This document shows, piece by piece, positions 11,101 to 25,300 of a stretch of DNA of 64,000 bases. Source of the DNA: Augochlora pura (taxonomy: Eukaryota; Arthropoda; Insecta; Hymenoptera; Halictidae); contig NC_135774.1 in the NCBI RefSeq assembly GCF_028453695.1, positions 31,930,001 through 31,994,000 on the forward strand. The letters are read 5' to 3'. Position 1 is the stretch's first letter, and each line of letters begins with the position of its first letter. A model generated the notes under the pieces. That model saw only the letters and a list, made by a program, of their open reading frames with translations. It did not search any database and had not been told where the DNA came from. The translations under genes were made by a program, and so were the position numbers.

Positions 11101-13319
11101 ACGACCTAATAAGCGATATACACACTTCTTTACGATTTAACTGATTTTCAAGCTCAAAAATAATAATTCTTAATATTTATCTTAAAAGTAAAATTACTAT
11201 TATTATTGCTACTTATCCTATGTAGACATCATGCTTCGTATAGTTAAATTATCGAAGCAAATAGTAAGATCGATATTTCGACTATGAAATTCCTTCATGG
11301 TATCGTAAGTTTGAAGTTAAATCGATGTCACAACGTGCATACGTATATCTGAAATAATGTTCGCAGCTTTCCACTAAGTACGTGTACAATATAACTGTGG
11401 TTTGTTATGTTAGTATTTTGAAAATGGAAAAATTTATATCACGTTGAATAAACTTAACGAACCGTTGAAATTTGAGTGTAACATGAAAGCCGGCACGAGT
11501 CACACATGTTACATCTTTTTGTATCTGCCGGAAATGCGTCTGGTATGTAAATCGGTGAAACTCGTGTATACTCGGCCTCTGCCGTGAACGGTCGGCATCA
11601 CGACTCACGACGTCGTCCGAACATAGCCGAGCATCATTCGCCAATCGCATCGATCCGATGTCCACGTCGTTGTCACACAACAGTGTTGTACATCGTAGTA
11701 CATCGTTCCGCTCTTTGGATATTTTGTGTTTGCAAGTACATTTCGGGACCAACCGAGTCTGATTTATCTCTTCGACGTAAGTTACCCTCTCGTAGTATTA
11801 TTGCGATAAGTTAAACCTGATTAATCATCGAATGTCCGGCAGAAATTCTGCATGTGTTGCGTTCACTGGTACTTGATGCTTCTCTATCTCCAAGATGGCC
11901 GCCGTTTCATGAAAGTTCCCTTATGGAGTACGCTTTGCGACTCATCCACCTTCTTGTACATTTTACCGTTCACTACATTTCTCTGCAATTGTTGAATGTA
12001 TACTCGTACTTTTAGCACCATAATGCACGACTTATTCTACGAAACTGTTAACGTTTTGATGCAGATATGTACCTCGTGGTTCAGATGCGATCCTCTCGCC
12101 TCTCGCATCTCACCTCTCGCCTCTCGCTGGCATTGATTTTGCCAACGAGCATACCCACGCGTACCGATTGCCTCATTTTCATTTTACTTCCTTATCATTT
12201 ATTGCGCCTATCATTCCACACACATAGCACTGTCGTCTCAAACGACTACTTAAGTCTATTATTTCTGTGAGATCTACGATCAACGTTTGGCGGGATTTCT
12301 GTTTTCATTTTCGCTCTACTAGTAGATCCTTTTGGTCTCAAGAAGTTACATTTACACTATGGACATATTCTGGCAAATGGTAAAAGCATTTTTATTTACC
12401 CAAATGGAGTGGGCTGTTTTCTCGCATAGTGCTTGGTATGCTTTTACGATGCAACTACCCACGTTTTACAGAATTTTTTGAGCTGATGTCCACGTCGTTG
12501 TCCAAAAACAGTGTCATACCACAAGCATCATCTTCACGTTCCTGGATATCATCCATCTTCGATTTCATTTGGGATCAAGTGAGCCTGTTTCGACTTCCCA
12601 ATGTAAGTACATGCAATCTGGCATCAATAGAAAGGCTCTGATCCAAATATCTCTTGAGATTGTGCACCATCGATACAGATGCGTCGCATCGATTCTTCTT
12701 TTGTAGTAACGCTGTTTGTAACTTCGATCGTACTCGTTTGTAGTTTCCATCTGTCCTTTAATATCATTACCATTCATCGTTCGTTAACTCTAATTGCGAT
12801 AAGATATTGTAGAACCATTTTATAAAAGCACCTTACAAACGTTTCATGCATTTCCAAAGTGCTAATAAAATGGCGGAGACTGAGATCATCAGCAATATGT
12901 GTTCAATGTCTTACATGTTCTCTTCCTAATCGTTTAACATGCTTGAAGTTAAATATGTTCATAACAGTATTCGTTTCCTTTCTATATATTATTTCATTCA
13001 CACTGTTTAGAATATCTCAATAGTGTATGAGAGATAATGGTTCTTGAATGTGTTATTCTATGTATGTAATGATGCAATAGTAGAGAAACCATTATTAGTC
13101 GCTATAAAAGTTAGAGCACATTGCCTTCTTAGTATGTTCAAGTGGGCATAGCTTGCTAATAAACCACAAACTATGCCTTTAAATGGTATTAGTGGGTTGC
13201 AACAACTTTGCACCATCGGGTTGCATGTATAATGTTCCAGCAGCAGACAAGTGAATATTGGCTCTGTATAGAATTATTTTAATTCTCATACTGACGCGCC
13301 ATTGTGATGTTTGTTCCAG
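8160..13319. other. Region between PAQR4 and Doa, no supported gene
   Basis: About 5 kb between the 5' end of PAQR4 (- strand) and the first Doa coding exon (+ strand), so it should hold both promoters and Doa 5'UTR exons. A donor-like GTAAGT at 11777 could end a Doa leader exon. A set of splice-bounded open segments at 9971-10534 is described as a finding. Nothing here could be assigned to a family. Confidence 0.5.
12091..12127. repeat. CCTCTCGC short tandem repeat
   Basis: Four to five imperfect copies of the octamer CCTCTCGC, with one variant unit (ATCTCA). It lies upstream of the Doa short-form first coding exon. No function is visible. Confidence 0.7.
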
Positions 13320-16300
13320 ATGCCGCGAAGCAGGAGGCGTCACCGTACCCGCAGCCACTCGAGACCACGTTCACATTCTGCAGGTTCTCTGCAATATGAA
13401 CACAAAAAGCGACGTATCGACTATGATAGTCCTCAGAATAAAGGCACATATAGGTGAGTTTTTAAAGAAGGAGCTTTGTTCTTTAACAGTTGCTAGCATA
13501 TTGATGTCTTAATTCAGAATACAGGCGATCATAGGTTTCAGTTCGTTGCTGGTGGTACATATTAATAAATACTAAATGAATTTATGAAAAAATCTATAAA
13601 TAAATGAATAAGGAACCTTTTCCCTCGACTGAGAAGCGAGTAATTTAATATAATATTTTCGCGTAAATATTGTTACAAACATTGTAACACAATACGACTA
13701 ATCGTGATCATAAACGCTTAAATATTGTGACTTATAGGGACGTCCTCTTTAATTGTGCCAATAAGATATTCCACTGCTGATAGCTTCGTCTTCGTTGCAA
13801 GACAGCTGAATGTATCGACGTCGTTACATTGTTGCTCGTTCCTATGCAAGTCGATCCGTCCGTGAAACCGCATGTTTGCGCAACGATAGTCTACGGACTC
13901 TAAGCATCTAATCGTAGAATCGATGCGTCTGGAAAAGCGAGTAAAATCGTCGTATAGTTTTTCCGAGACTTGCGCAAAAAAGATTGAGAAATAAAAGGGT
14001 GGGGGATAAGTAGAGCTGTACAGTGGCCGGAGACGGCAGAGACCAATGGCGGGAACGATCTCCCACTCCGTACGCGCTTAGTACCAACAAGCAATAGAAA
14101 TTCTCCATGAGATCTTTATGGCTGTCAGTCGCGGTCGGTGCGCTAAAGCTTCCGCGAGCTCGCTGGAAGTTTTCGTCGAGATTCTCGAGATAGCCGAGCA
14201 CACCTGCAAATATTTCGGTTGTTCTCGAACGACGCGCGAGTGTGTAACGTGCATTTCGAACGGAACTGTGGGAATTGCGAAAAGCGCGGGAAACCGTGTA
14301 ATCCCTGGTATGTGATGGGGAATAAAGACTTTTCTATGGAGTCACGATTATTGTACGGGGTTACATTAATCATGTTTGAATTTTTGCGAATCTATGTGTT
14401 ATTTTTTTCTCATTTTCATAATTATTCTACGACCTCTAGCAATAATATAGTTGCTATAACTAGAGGGCGCTCAAATGGAATCAAAAGTGGCAAACCCGTT
14501 GTAACTATTCGTTGAACGAACTCTTAGAGTATGTAGATAGGAACATGTTTTATGCATTATAGTAATCGTTAACGGGTCGTTACTAGCAGAGATCGCTCAT
14601 TACGAATTTCTCGCAGTCAGTGCACCATAGTTTATTGAGCGTCACGAATTATACTTGAACAGTTGCCGTTACCGTGTCTGATTCTTGTTGGAGATTCCTT
14701 ACGTCTTTTACATTGCTGCTCTTTGTTCAATGCCGAAATCTATTAATTCTAGTCGCTTCGAAACTTCCACGGTTTTTATCTCGATAAGAAGTAATTTCGC
14801 ACTGCGATCGTGCATTGAAAGTATAAGCAGAATTCGTTTTAAGATCCTCGAATTTCTTCCTGACCAACGTTAGGATATTACATCATAGGCGTAAGATGCG
14901 ATTCTGAGGATTTTCAAATACACTTTAGTATTATGTGGTTTCATAACTTGCACAGTAGTAATTGGCATGACTGTGTTGAATTTCTGTAAATGTTTTCTTC
15001 TTCAGCCTGCAGCGGTCGAAAGAAAAACAATGGGACGGAAAAATGTTTCCTAAAAAATTCAGTATACGAAATTTGGATCGAAATGAAACGCGAGTACACA
15101 CGTGCACAGTTTCATAAATCAACCATAGTTTATGTAATATGCTGGTAATTATTTTCCGTAGGGATTAAACTCGTTGCTCGGTTACTCGTTCGTTAGCGTC
15201 GTTACCGGAAAAATAATCATTTTGACCGCAGCAGCAGCCGTCACAAATTGGACATGCTCGAGAATGGAACGAGGTGGTAATTGAATCTCGATGCCGGAGT
15301 ATTGGTTTAGTTGCGTTGGCTCGGCCGCAACGCGGAAGGATTCTTTAAACATGCCACGATAGACCGGCACAAGAAGACCAAGGTGTTTTGCAGAAGTCGT
15401 AGTTGCTCGGCGAATCGTTTGATTAAAATGCCCTCAGTGAGCAATTGCTATTAGACTCGCGGACCGTTCGGCCGATAGCGTTACGTCGAGGCACGCGCTC
15501 CTCGCAGGTTGTTAACGACTCCATGGAGTTTTTCCGTGCTTCAAAACGGAAGAAATATTTTCCTCGTGCACAATTATCTCGACGTATAGATATTTATTGG
15601 GCTGTAAATCGGATTTTACGACGCTGCGATAAATTCGGTAATCGGGAAGGTGTGCGATTCCACGATTATTACGGTGTACGGTGAAAAAACGTTGTTCTCT
15701 GCTAGCCAAGGTCGAAAGTTCACGATATCGTTCGAACGATTCGAATTATTCGAGAAATTGTTCCTGCGCTCGATTAATCGTGCATTCCGTCAGCCTACGC
15801 GAAATGTTTTCGCTTCGTCGATTAATTGAATCCTTAAATCGTTTTCCTTGCCTTTGAGGTTGGGTTAACGGTTGTCTCTCCTTGACTCTGTCTGTTACTT
15901 CTTGGTCTCGACGATTTAATTCTTTAGATCGACTGTTTGCAGTGTCGCGTCGTGTCGCATCGTATTCGTGGAACGCTCACGATTTCTGCTATGAGATCGT
16001 GTACGATTCCGTATTTAACGACTGCTATTATTTGCCCGTTAGTAGACTTCGCAGCTTATTGATTTATAACGTTCACGATCGTCTAACCCTCTGTGTGCAC
16101 ACCGCATGCATATGCATGGTGCAGTGCGACACCGGTTGCTATATCTTCTTTCATAAACCGCTGTTGTTTATTCTTCCAACTAATGGAGTAACATTCGTCT
16201 TGGGTAGGTTTAATACATTGAAAAATTCGGGTATCTATAATAATAGTATCCAATGATTCTCCAAAAGGCGAAGTATCCATCGGATACTGGAAAGTGAAGA

Positions 16301-19300
16301 GTAACCTTGAAATTTTGAAATTAGAACAATGCCTCGACACCCGAGAGTTCCTCAATGCCGAGCGATCATTTCTCAAGATTATTGGAAAGTTGTTTGCAGA
16401 TTCGAAACTTACAATCCAATTAATACCCACGGTATTGAATGCGCGATACCTTTTAATTAACTTGAACTTTGCGAGCGCTTGCCGGTTAACGATGTACACG
16501 ATGTTCATTACCGTTACAACTAATTACATCTGCAGGCGTCCGTGCGATTCTCGGTAATAAACAGCTCCTTGCTAGATTGTTCGCTGGTTAAACCATCGAA
16601 ATTTCACGCTGCTTAAACGGCTAGTAAATAGATGTATCGCAGAAAATCGTTCTAACGAATGTTCATTATGTTAATTCCTACCGAAGCGACGAACTTTGGA
16701 TTGGCTTTCAACGTAGCGAACTATTTAAAGCCTCGACTTTCTAGGACGTGTCGGACTGCATCACCAATTATAAAACATTTTCCGCGGATACGAATCCAAT
16801 CCTCGACGGTGAACTGGAATTTTTTATTCGAATGTCAAACGTTTCCGCGCGCGTCTTGGTTATAGCGAACGCTTTTTATCGTAATACGCGTCGCGTCTAA
16901 AAGATCGAAATTACCGCGTTGTTTGTTATCATCTTTATTCATTGGCGTGACATTAAACATGCGCTCCAATCCGACGATTTCTTGTCTCGTGTTTTCTTTC
17001 ACTTAAATCGTTTTGCAGATTTCACGTTACTGTTTTTTCGACCGAGCAAATACGTTAACGAAAAGATCATCGTGTTTGCAAAGCCTGCGAACCATAAGTC
17101 ACTGTTTAGAAAGTAAGCTATCGGAGTTTAATCATTTGTGAATGAACGCTCTGTATTCGTTGGAGAATAGATTCGTTTGTATAGAAGTAAGAAGAAGCCT
17201 TGCCGATCATTTTCATTCTATATTTACCGAGATAAGCGTTCAATGACTTACGTACGCGAACGGCCGTGTGCACCAGTAATTAATCGAATTCGAGGCACAC
17301 GCCGCGAGAGAACCGAGACTCGTTACTTCATGGGAGTAATTGCGATTTGCTGGGGGGAATCCGGCAACAGATTTAGCTCGGAGAAAACCGATTAAGCTCA
17401 GAATCTAGGTATGTAGGTCCTGCGGTTGTTTATTTTCTCCCGCGTCGCGTTATTTTTGCCACCGGGAAGGTTCGCAAAAGATGGATCTCGCAGCGATAGA
17501 AAATGTTCGCACGAAACATGTATGTTTCTCATGTCGGATAGCTGATAGCGTTCCTCATTGTTTCTTATCGTTTCTGCATGAAAACGATTAGTATATCGTA
17601 TTCGAGAAATATATAGGCAGGACCGCTGTCCTATTTTAATCTATTTGTCCTTTGTTAGTTGTCGCAAAAATGACTACTATGTCGCGCACTTCCGTACTGG
17701 AACGCGTCGTCTCGAATGGTCGAGATAAAAAGGAAGCAAATGCTTCGGAGCCATCGTGCCTGCGTAAAAATGGCGGCCCGGAGAAGTTGTTTGTCATACG
17801 ATCGGACGGGTTTTTCGATGAGATCGGGGAACCGACCTTCTCAGCGGTGCACAATGCCCGCGAAACGTCTGCTCGAGTCGAACGAAGCACGGTCTGCGAG
17901 AAAGATTGACAGGAATCGAGAGGAAGCTTCCTCGAACGGCTCTCCGACCTTCGATCTTCATTCATGATTCATGATTCCCTTCTCCCGTTTCCGGTTTCTT
18001 TGTTCCCATTCACCCGGCGGACGACATGGTCTCTCGAAAAGTTCGCTCTCCCCAGAATGTTGTTCTCGTGGCGTGATTTCATGGTTCTGCTCGTGCTTGC
18101 TGTTTCGATGAATGCGTAGCGAAAGTGTTCCGCGATATTTTCTCCGGCGGGAATGCGATGGTTCGTTTAGCTTCGTTTACTTCTCAGTCCGGCAGACAGA
18201 CGATTATAACGACCGGTACAATTTCTTTGCTTTGCAATCTTCGGAACTCGCTAGGCAGAGAAACGTGTTTCCATTTCCGTCGGAACGTTCGATCCTCGAA
18301 GTTGGATTACGAATTTTATAGTGTCGCAAAAATCAATCGATAAAGTAGTTTTCAGCGATCGTATGACTATCGTACAGCGTCAAGAGTGGATCGTCGTCTA
18401 CGGTTTGCAGTCGATGTAAAACCAGTTTTCGTTGAAAGTCGAAGTAATGTTAGTAAAATAAATGTAACAAGGTATTTGTAAATTTGCCTGTGGCGTTCCG
18501 TCATGCGTTAGCACGCGTGTAACGGACCAGTAACGTCACTGCAGCGAAACTAGAGCCTAGCCATGACTCGAACGTGACTCCGATATCGATTTGTTCATAG
18601 AACAGGCTAGTCGAAGTACCAGCCAGAATTTGGTGTACACTGTACACAGTTCGCGGATAAGCCCGATTCGATGCAGCGAACGCTTTAATTGTAGAAATAA
18701 TCACGGTTGATGATTTTCCGATCACCTTTTATAGTTGCAACAAGTTTACTCGAGAACGACGGAACGCGATTGTCGAGGGTCTGATCAATTTCCTTAAAAT
18801 AGGAGCCCGTCGAATGAGAACGCAGAGTTACTATAGCGGAGAAGGATAGCTGTTAGGTTCGACGATAACTGGAACAGGCAAATTCCCAGAGAACAAATGA
18901 AACGAAACGCCGTCTACTTTGACGATGCGTCGGTGCAACGAGGACCGAAGGGTGGTTAAATATAGAGGCATAACACGAAAACGTTCTCTCTTGCGGTAAA
19001 CGCGCGTAAATAGTCGGTAAGCTGTGGCGCGGAAGCTGATATATTGTTCTCGCGGTGCAACAATTTACGCGGCGAACTCTCTTCTGATTCGTTCGCGGGG
19101 AAGGAATGTCGCAATTGTCCATGGTTGCTCGTCCGATTCGTAATAGTATTTGATACGCTCAGGGGACACGACTATTCACCGACACGTTCCAGCGATTACG
19201 ATATACTGTTGAATTGTAATTCAGGTCGCAAGACGGACGGAGGTTAAAGGATGCCGGTCCTCTACATCGCCCTCGCTTCTTGGATACCAAGGTACAGTAG

Positions 19301-22300
19301 ACTTTCTGCTCCCCTACGATCCGAGATGTAAGCATAACCAACGTAATTCGAACCAACTACACGAATGATTTACGATTCAATAAATCCAGCTCCAACGAGC
19401 GAAGTATCGATAACCGATTTACTTACAATTGTACGACACGCGTTTTACGATTATTCGAAACTTTTACTGGCGTTCTAGGGGAGCAAGGTTGTTGCTAACA
19501 CGCGAGACTCGCGAACGACGAGTTCGGTCGAAAATGCTGCTCCAGCTATCGTCGCGTTTCTTTGAAAATTGTCTCGGTTGATCGCTGATATTAAGTTTAC
19601 CGCATGGGCTATCAACGTTGGACGAGGGCGCGAGGAGGCGTCGAAAAACCGTTTAAACAGAATGAAGGCGCAAACGGTGGCGTATCGGTGGATAACGTTG
19701 CTATCGATTCTGCAACGATCCTGAATCATTCTAATCGCGCAGAAATTTTCAAGAGTAGAAAATCTCCTCGAACTATCCTATTCGCGAGAATAGCCGAAAT
19801 ATACCGGATCGATTCTACTGCGGCTATCGATCAGGTTTTCCTACTCTTGCCGAGATACCCAGCCACCGATTACTTAATCAATCCCTCAACGGCCTTGAAC
19901 CGGTCGAGTCATCCTGGAATCATGGAAAGTAGAAAAGCCAGCGAAAGAATTCGTTGGCGAAGAAGTTGGCTGCACTGGAGTGTCACCCGCCCGGTACACG
20001 CGATCAACCCGCACAGGGCTCAAGGACAGAGACAGGCACGGACGCGAACAGTCGCGGAAGTGGCCACGATAACTGCCTGGTGGTTACTTTCGGCCGAGGC
20101 TGCCAGTTAAATCGCCGGATGGAATCGTGGCAAAAGGGTTGTTTGTTTCCTACGACGACGATCTCTCCGCTCGGATCCGTTATTCTGTTCTCTCCCGGCA
20201 GCGAGTGAGCACAGCAGGCAGTCGAAAGGTGGGAGAGAGGCAGAGGCGTTGCGGCTACAGGATGGTCCTTTGCGCATAATCCTATGACCTGTTTAGCCCC
20301 GAGGATTCTTCGGAAAGGATACACGGTGCGCTATCAATTCCACATTCTAGTCGGACTTCCGAAGGATTTTGGCCGCGGTCCAAGGCACACCAGCCAGCAC
20401 TCGGTGGTGCGCCCACACCGCTTCGACGAAGACTAAGACGAACACTGCTGTGTCCCGACGATCCTTGCCGCTGGCACAACGTCGTCCTTTCCCGCTGCGA
20501 CCGTCCGTGCACGTCGATCGCCGCTCGCCGCTCGCTGCTCGCTGCTCGCTGCTCATTACTCGCGCTACTCGTCGCTTGCCGCTCGCCGCTCGCCGCTCGC
20601 GTTTGCTCGTTGCAAAGTGATTTACATGCGAATCAACTTCCGACCAGTCTAATCGCGTTACGCGGAGAGTTCTCCTGCGAAGAGTGATCAAAATTGCTAT
20701 ACTTGGATTAGCGTAATTCGCCGGCGTTCGTACTCCTTCCGGCCAGAGGAACATCGATGTTGAACGGTCCCGTCGAAGCGCCTCAACATTTGTTTGTGGT
20801 TCGTGCATCTCTCGTTCAAACATTCGTGAAATTCGCAGAGATCCTTGTAAACGATTTATTTAGATTCAGCAACGATTTCTCAGTATCGAAGAAGCAATTG
20901 ACAAAGTTCATTGTTCGTCTACTATATCGATGATTTTTTACTATCGTACTCATTTGATATCGAGGGACAGGTGGAGGTTGAAATTAGATTGTTTCTAAAC
21001 AAGCGGCGGTATTTTTATTCTCGCCCACAATTGATATTTTTATACTTATTGACGTATTTGTTGTGCTCGTCCGAAGATTACTTTTGGAATTATGTTTTCT
21101 AGAGGACAGTTCATTTTTTAACGTTTTACTATCTGTTTGTTGTTCACAAACGATTATTTGTTCCGTCGTTTGACGCGTTCGCTTTTATCTGCTTCGATAA
21201 AAGTTACAATATTCTACCAAGTGTATCTTCTACACGAAACGTTAAATTATTTTCATATTTGGACATTGATTTGCTCCGAAATAAATTCGAATTATTCTGA
21301 TTCTGACGTTATTTAAGGAATATTTAATTTCAAATTAAACGCCCTGCGCGTTGTCGAGGCTTTGAACACGTGCGAACGTGATTAGGCAATCTGCGGAAAA
21401 ATGTTCTCTTCGCGTATGTCTAAATATGTCTCGGTATGCTATATTGCTAGGTTCTACTTCAATGAAATCGACGACTATAGTCGCATTTGGCAATTTCTCT
21501 GTCGCAGGCATAAATTCTTTTTGGTTCGGTGTATGATTCGATGCCAGAAAATCAGAAGTTAGTCTTTAAAAAACTGGGTCAAAAAAACACTGACGACGTC
21601 GTTCAAGGGTAAGGTCAACGAAGGTTCCTGGCAAACGATTCGGCCACACATGTACTCGCTTCATGCTGTAGCACGTCCACCGTATCATCGGTGGATCCAA
21701 GAGGGAAAGGTGTCGTGCAGTAGTCGAGAAACTCTCCAATTAAATTGTTCAATTTCATTATTGATCGAAACGAAGGCAGGAATTTAGTATTCTACAAACC
21801 TGACGAACTTTTGCTTTGAAAAATAATTGTTCGACGTGACGAGATTGTACTCTTTATTTGACGGGGTCTGGAAAACGTGTCGGTGAATTGTTTAGAAAGA
21901 AGTTCAAACGATGGTCCGGTTGATGCTTCCGCAGATCCATCTAATCGAGATTACGCTGGTGCCGCAGAAGTCGTAGCTAATTCAAAATTGATTTCCCATT
22001 GTATTTTGACCTACGGCATTGTTCCTCGTAAACCGATAAAGTGTCGTCAGAATATTCTTCGATTAGAAATCACGACGACTTCCGTCGCGTGAGTCACGTC
22101 GACGGAACAACGAATTTCTCGAGCCCCTCGTTCGTCTCGCGTATCGTTCTCCAACGACCGGCAATCATACTTATCTAGTACTTTTAGTGGATTTGATATT
22201 TCGAAACGAACAGCGACACAGAATTTTTAAAGAGTTGCCGAAGATTAATAACGGAAACCAAACTATTCGCTGGAAACTTAGCTTTGAAAATTGATTTGCA

Positions 22301-25300
22301 CAGTATTTCGATACGCTCGGAAAACAATGCGTCCCTTGTCAAGACTCGCGTCGCCAACTTCCAAAGGAAAGGATAGGAATAATAGAAGATTTTCAATGAA
22401 CATTGCGGAGGTGTGGAGGAGGTGTACCAGCTGCTTGACCTTGAGACTAAGATTTCTGACGCAGTCAGCTCGATCAAGACGTGTTACGAAAAGACGTCAG
22501 CGAACACTCTTAAGTGAAACGGTCTATTTGAAGCCAGACAGCCGAAGTAGGTCAATTCACTGTTGCTCTAAACCGCTCCAAGATTTTGTGCAGCACGCGC
22601 TGCTTAGGCCTGATTCGTCGCCAATTCCGCCTTAAATCGAATATTCTATAATTAAGATTTCAACGGGATCCGTGGAATCCGCGGAACGACGAGTTTCAAC
22701 ATATATCTGTCCGCCAGTTCTTTCTCATCTGCGCGTTCCGAGTTCCGACACGCGGTCATCCGACGGTCGATATATATTCCACGATGAATTTTTTCGCGAC
22801 GATTCCGTGTCGCTTCGAACAATGGGTGAGAACCAATTCTCGAATGTCCTTCGAGGCGCCAACAATCGGACGGAATTTAATTCCGTGTACTTTAACCTCC
22901 GCCGGAAAGGAAAAGTGACCTTCGTGTCGCGAAAGCATCTACGAAGCGATCGCCGCGGACGCAGAACGGTTACTTGCGTCCTGTGAATTTGCATAGCGAT
23001 CGAGACAGTCCGCAAACATCGTTTCCTTGAATATAAATTATGAAAAGTTCCAGAGGAAATGAGAGAGGAGAATGGGGAATAATCTCATGGAAGGGTGGTA
23101 ATTGGAACGGTTTGATTTGCTTCGGACGTTGTCATCTTATTGTATGCCAATGGTGTGCGATTCGCGATCTAGAGCAATCCAGACGCATGATTCATCGGTT
23201 GTTTCGGTTAACTGCTTAGAAAATCCTCGAATCTCGTTTCTCTTATTTCCAGCGTCGACTCCTTAGCGTCGAAAGAAATACAGTGAAAGTAACAGTGTTT
23301 CCAACAATTTGAACAGCGTTTCTAATCTCGTTTTTAACGCTAGAAAGTTTCTCTTCGCGCGTCGGAAGAACTTTGTTCGAAGAAAGGCGGTTTAAAGACG
23401 TTAATTCTATTCCGATCGAATCAAACGATTCCGTACAATATTGCTCGTTCGGCAAAGTAAGATATTGGAAGAGAAAATCAACTGCTTCGATTCCGCGGTA
23501 TCGTCTAATCGATGATCGCGCTGCATAGGGTACACGCGTACAATGAACTGGCCTATGAAGTCTCCATCGATTGATTTTCTTTTCAGTACACGTTACTGCT
23601 ATCGGGAACGTTATACCAATGCCATTAGACCCGATCCTCGACAGAGATCATTCTAATCATCCGAAACGACAGAATCTTGCGCAAATATCGTTGTCGAACA
23701 ATTCTGTCGTCCATAAAGGACCGAAGGTATTTGGAAAATGGGTAAGCTTCGCGTCGTAGGATCTCGCAAAGGATCTAGAAAATGTTGCGAAAGTCCGGTG
23801 TCCCGGGCACAGTTTCGAATAAACTGCGAATAGTGCCATTATAGAAAGGAATTCCGTTTGCGTGTTCCGCCTTTGATGCAGTATCGTTTGTAATTTTCAG
23901 CGGAGAACGCGTCCTGAGGTCTCGTCAGCACGACCGTGGGACGAGCCAGGAGCGTCGGTACAAGCGGAGCCATCGGCGATCGCCGAGCAGCAGCCGTCAG
24001 CAGCACGGTCATCGTGATCGCGATCGCGATCGCGTAGCGCACCCGACCTCCTCCCGACGACCAAGGATCTACCGACACCATGCCTCGTCGTCGGCGAGCC
24101 AGGACCGGCATAGACACCGTTCGCCGTCCTCCAGGAGTCAGGTCAGTCTAAGAACGCCGACAACCGGCCGATATTGTTGCGATCCGGTCTTTCATCTCGC
24201 GCGCGGCTTCAGAGAACCTCGAGTAACGTAAGAAGTAACGTGCGATTCTCCGGTATTATCACGACCCGGTCCCTGCAGAATATCTTATACGCCTTTGGCA
24301 GAAGGCTGGCTGCGATGCTCTATCGGTCGCATCGAGTCCCGATCAGGGTTCATCATTGGCGCAAGGATACTCGAATCTCTGGTCTCCGAATTCTCCGGAC
24401 TCCTTCGGAAACGGAAGGAAACGGAGTTTAAGGCATATTATTAAAAATGGAAATCTACTTTCTGGTTTACTTGTAGCGCGTTGCAATCGAAGGAGACGAC
24501 TGCGTCGAGGATTCGCAGTTTGTCCATTGGCACACAGTTATTCGTCGCAATTGGGTGGGCTGAACAGCTACGGGGCGACGAACGTCGTCTTGTGTCGAGT
24601 CTTGCGTTCCAAGAAACGTTGCGCCTTCGACGTAGCTGCATACCGATTTTCGAAAGAAGAGATCCACGGTTCAACAACTACAGTTCTGTAACGCGTTTAG
24701 CAACAACAAAGAATCGGATCTTGGATCTCTCTTCTGGAAAACTAAAAAAGAAAGGTTCCAAAACTGAACAGATCCGCGGTCGAGCGAAAATCGAACACAT
24801 CGATCGAACCAACTGTCCGTTGACTGGGGAATGCTCGACGAGACGCGTTGCTTCGAGAACGGGGGCATAGTTTGCGCGGGATCTGCCCACGCTGCGGAAA
24901 ATGCGAGGGGGCGTGTTAACCCTGGAACGCGAAAAGAACAGAGGTGAAATTTTCCCAATTCCAAAACTCCTACCTCCGTAGCATCGGAATCGTCGCGCGA
25001 AATTATCCGCCCACTTTGTAACCGAGGAAAACTACTCGGTCCAAAAGTGGAGCGAGTGAATCATCTGGTACGAACGAGAGCGAACGAGCGGCTCCGAGAT
25101 AGCGTATCGTTATCGTCGCGGGCAAGGATGATGCCACTCGACCCCGGTACAATGGATCGTACGGCGATATAAATAATCGTACTCGGAGAAGCCTGCGACT
25201 CGAAACAAATCAATAGGAAGAGAAGAGAACGAAGAGCAAAGAAGAAGAAGAAGAAGAAGCCGAGAAGTGGCGATCGGTACGCAGCCGAGAGGAAAGGAAA

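Larger units (their letters stand above)
13454..23900 (+). other. Doa intron 1 (10.4 kb)
   Basis: No coding exon could be supported here on either strand. The open frames present are short, lack conserved composition and match no family I know. It holds a CTCF-like site at 14462 and GC-rich tandem repeats near 20517-20600. Confidence 0.6.

Noticed and set aside
14219..14515. Cys-rich frame (VCNVHFERNCGNCEKRGKPC)
   Set aside because: Looks zinc-binding at first, but it lacks an ATG, has no splice partner and runs into AT-rich noncoding sequence.
19604..20110. 168-codon + strand frame in Doa intron 1
   Set aside because: No recognisable domain or splice sites in phase with Doa; amino acid content looks like translated noncoding DNA.
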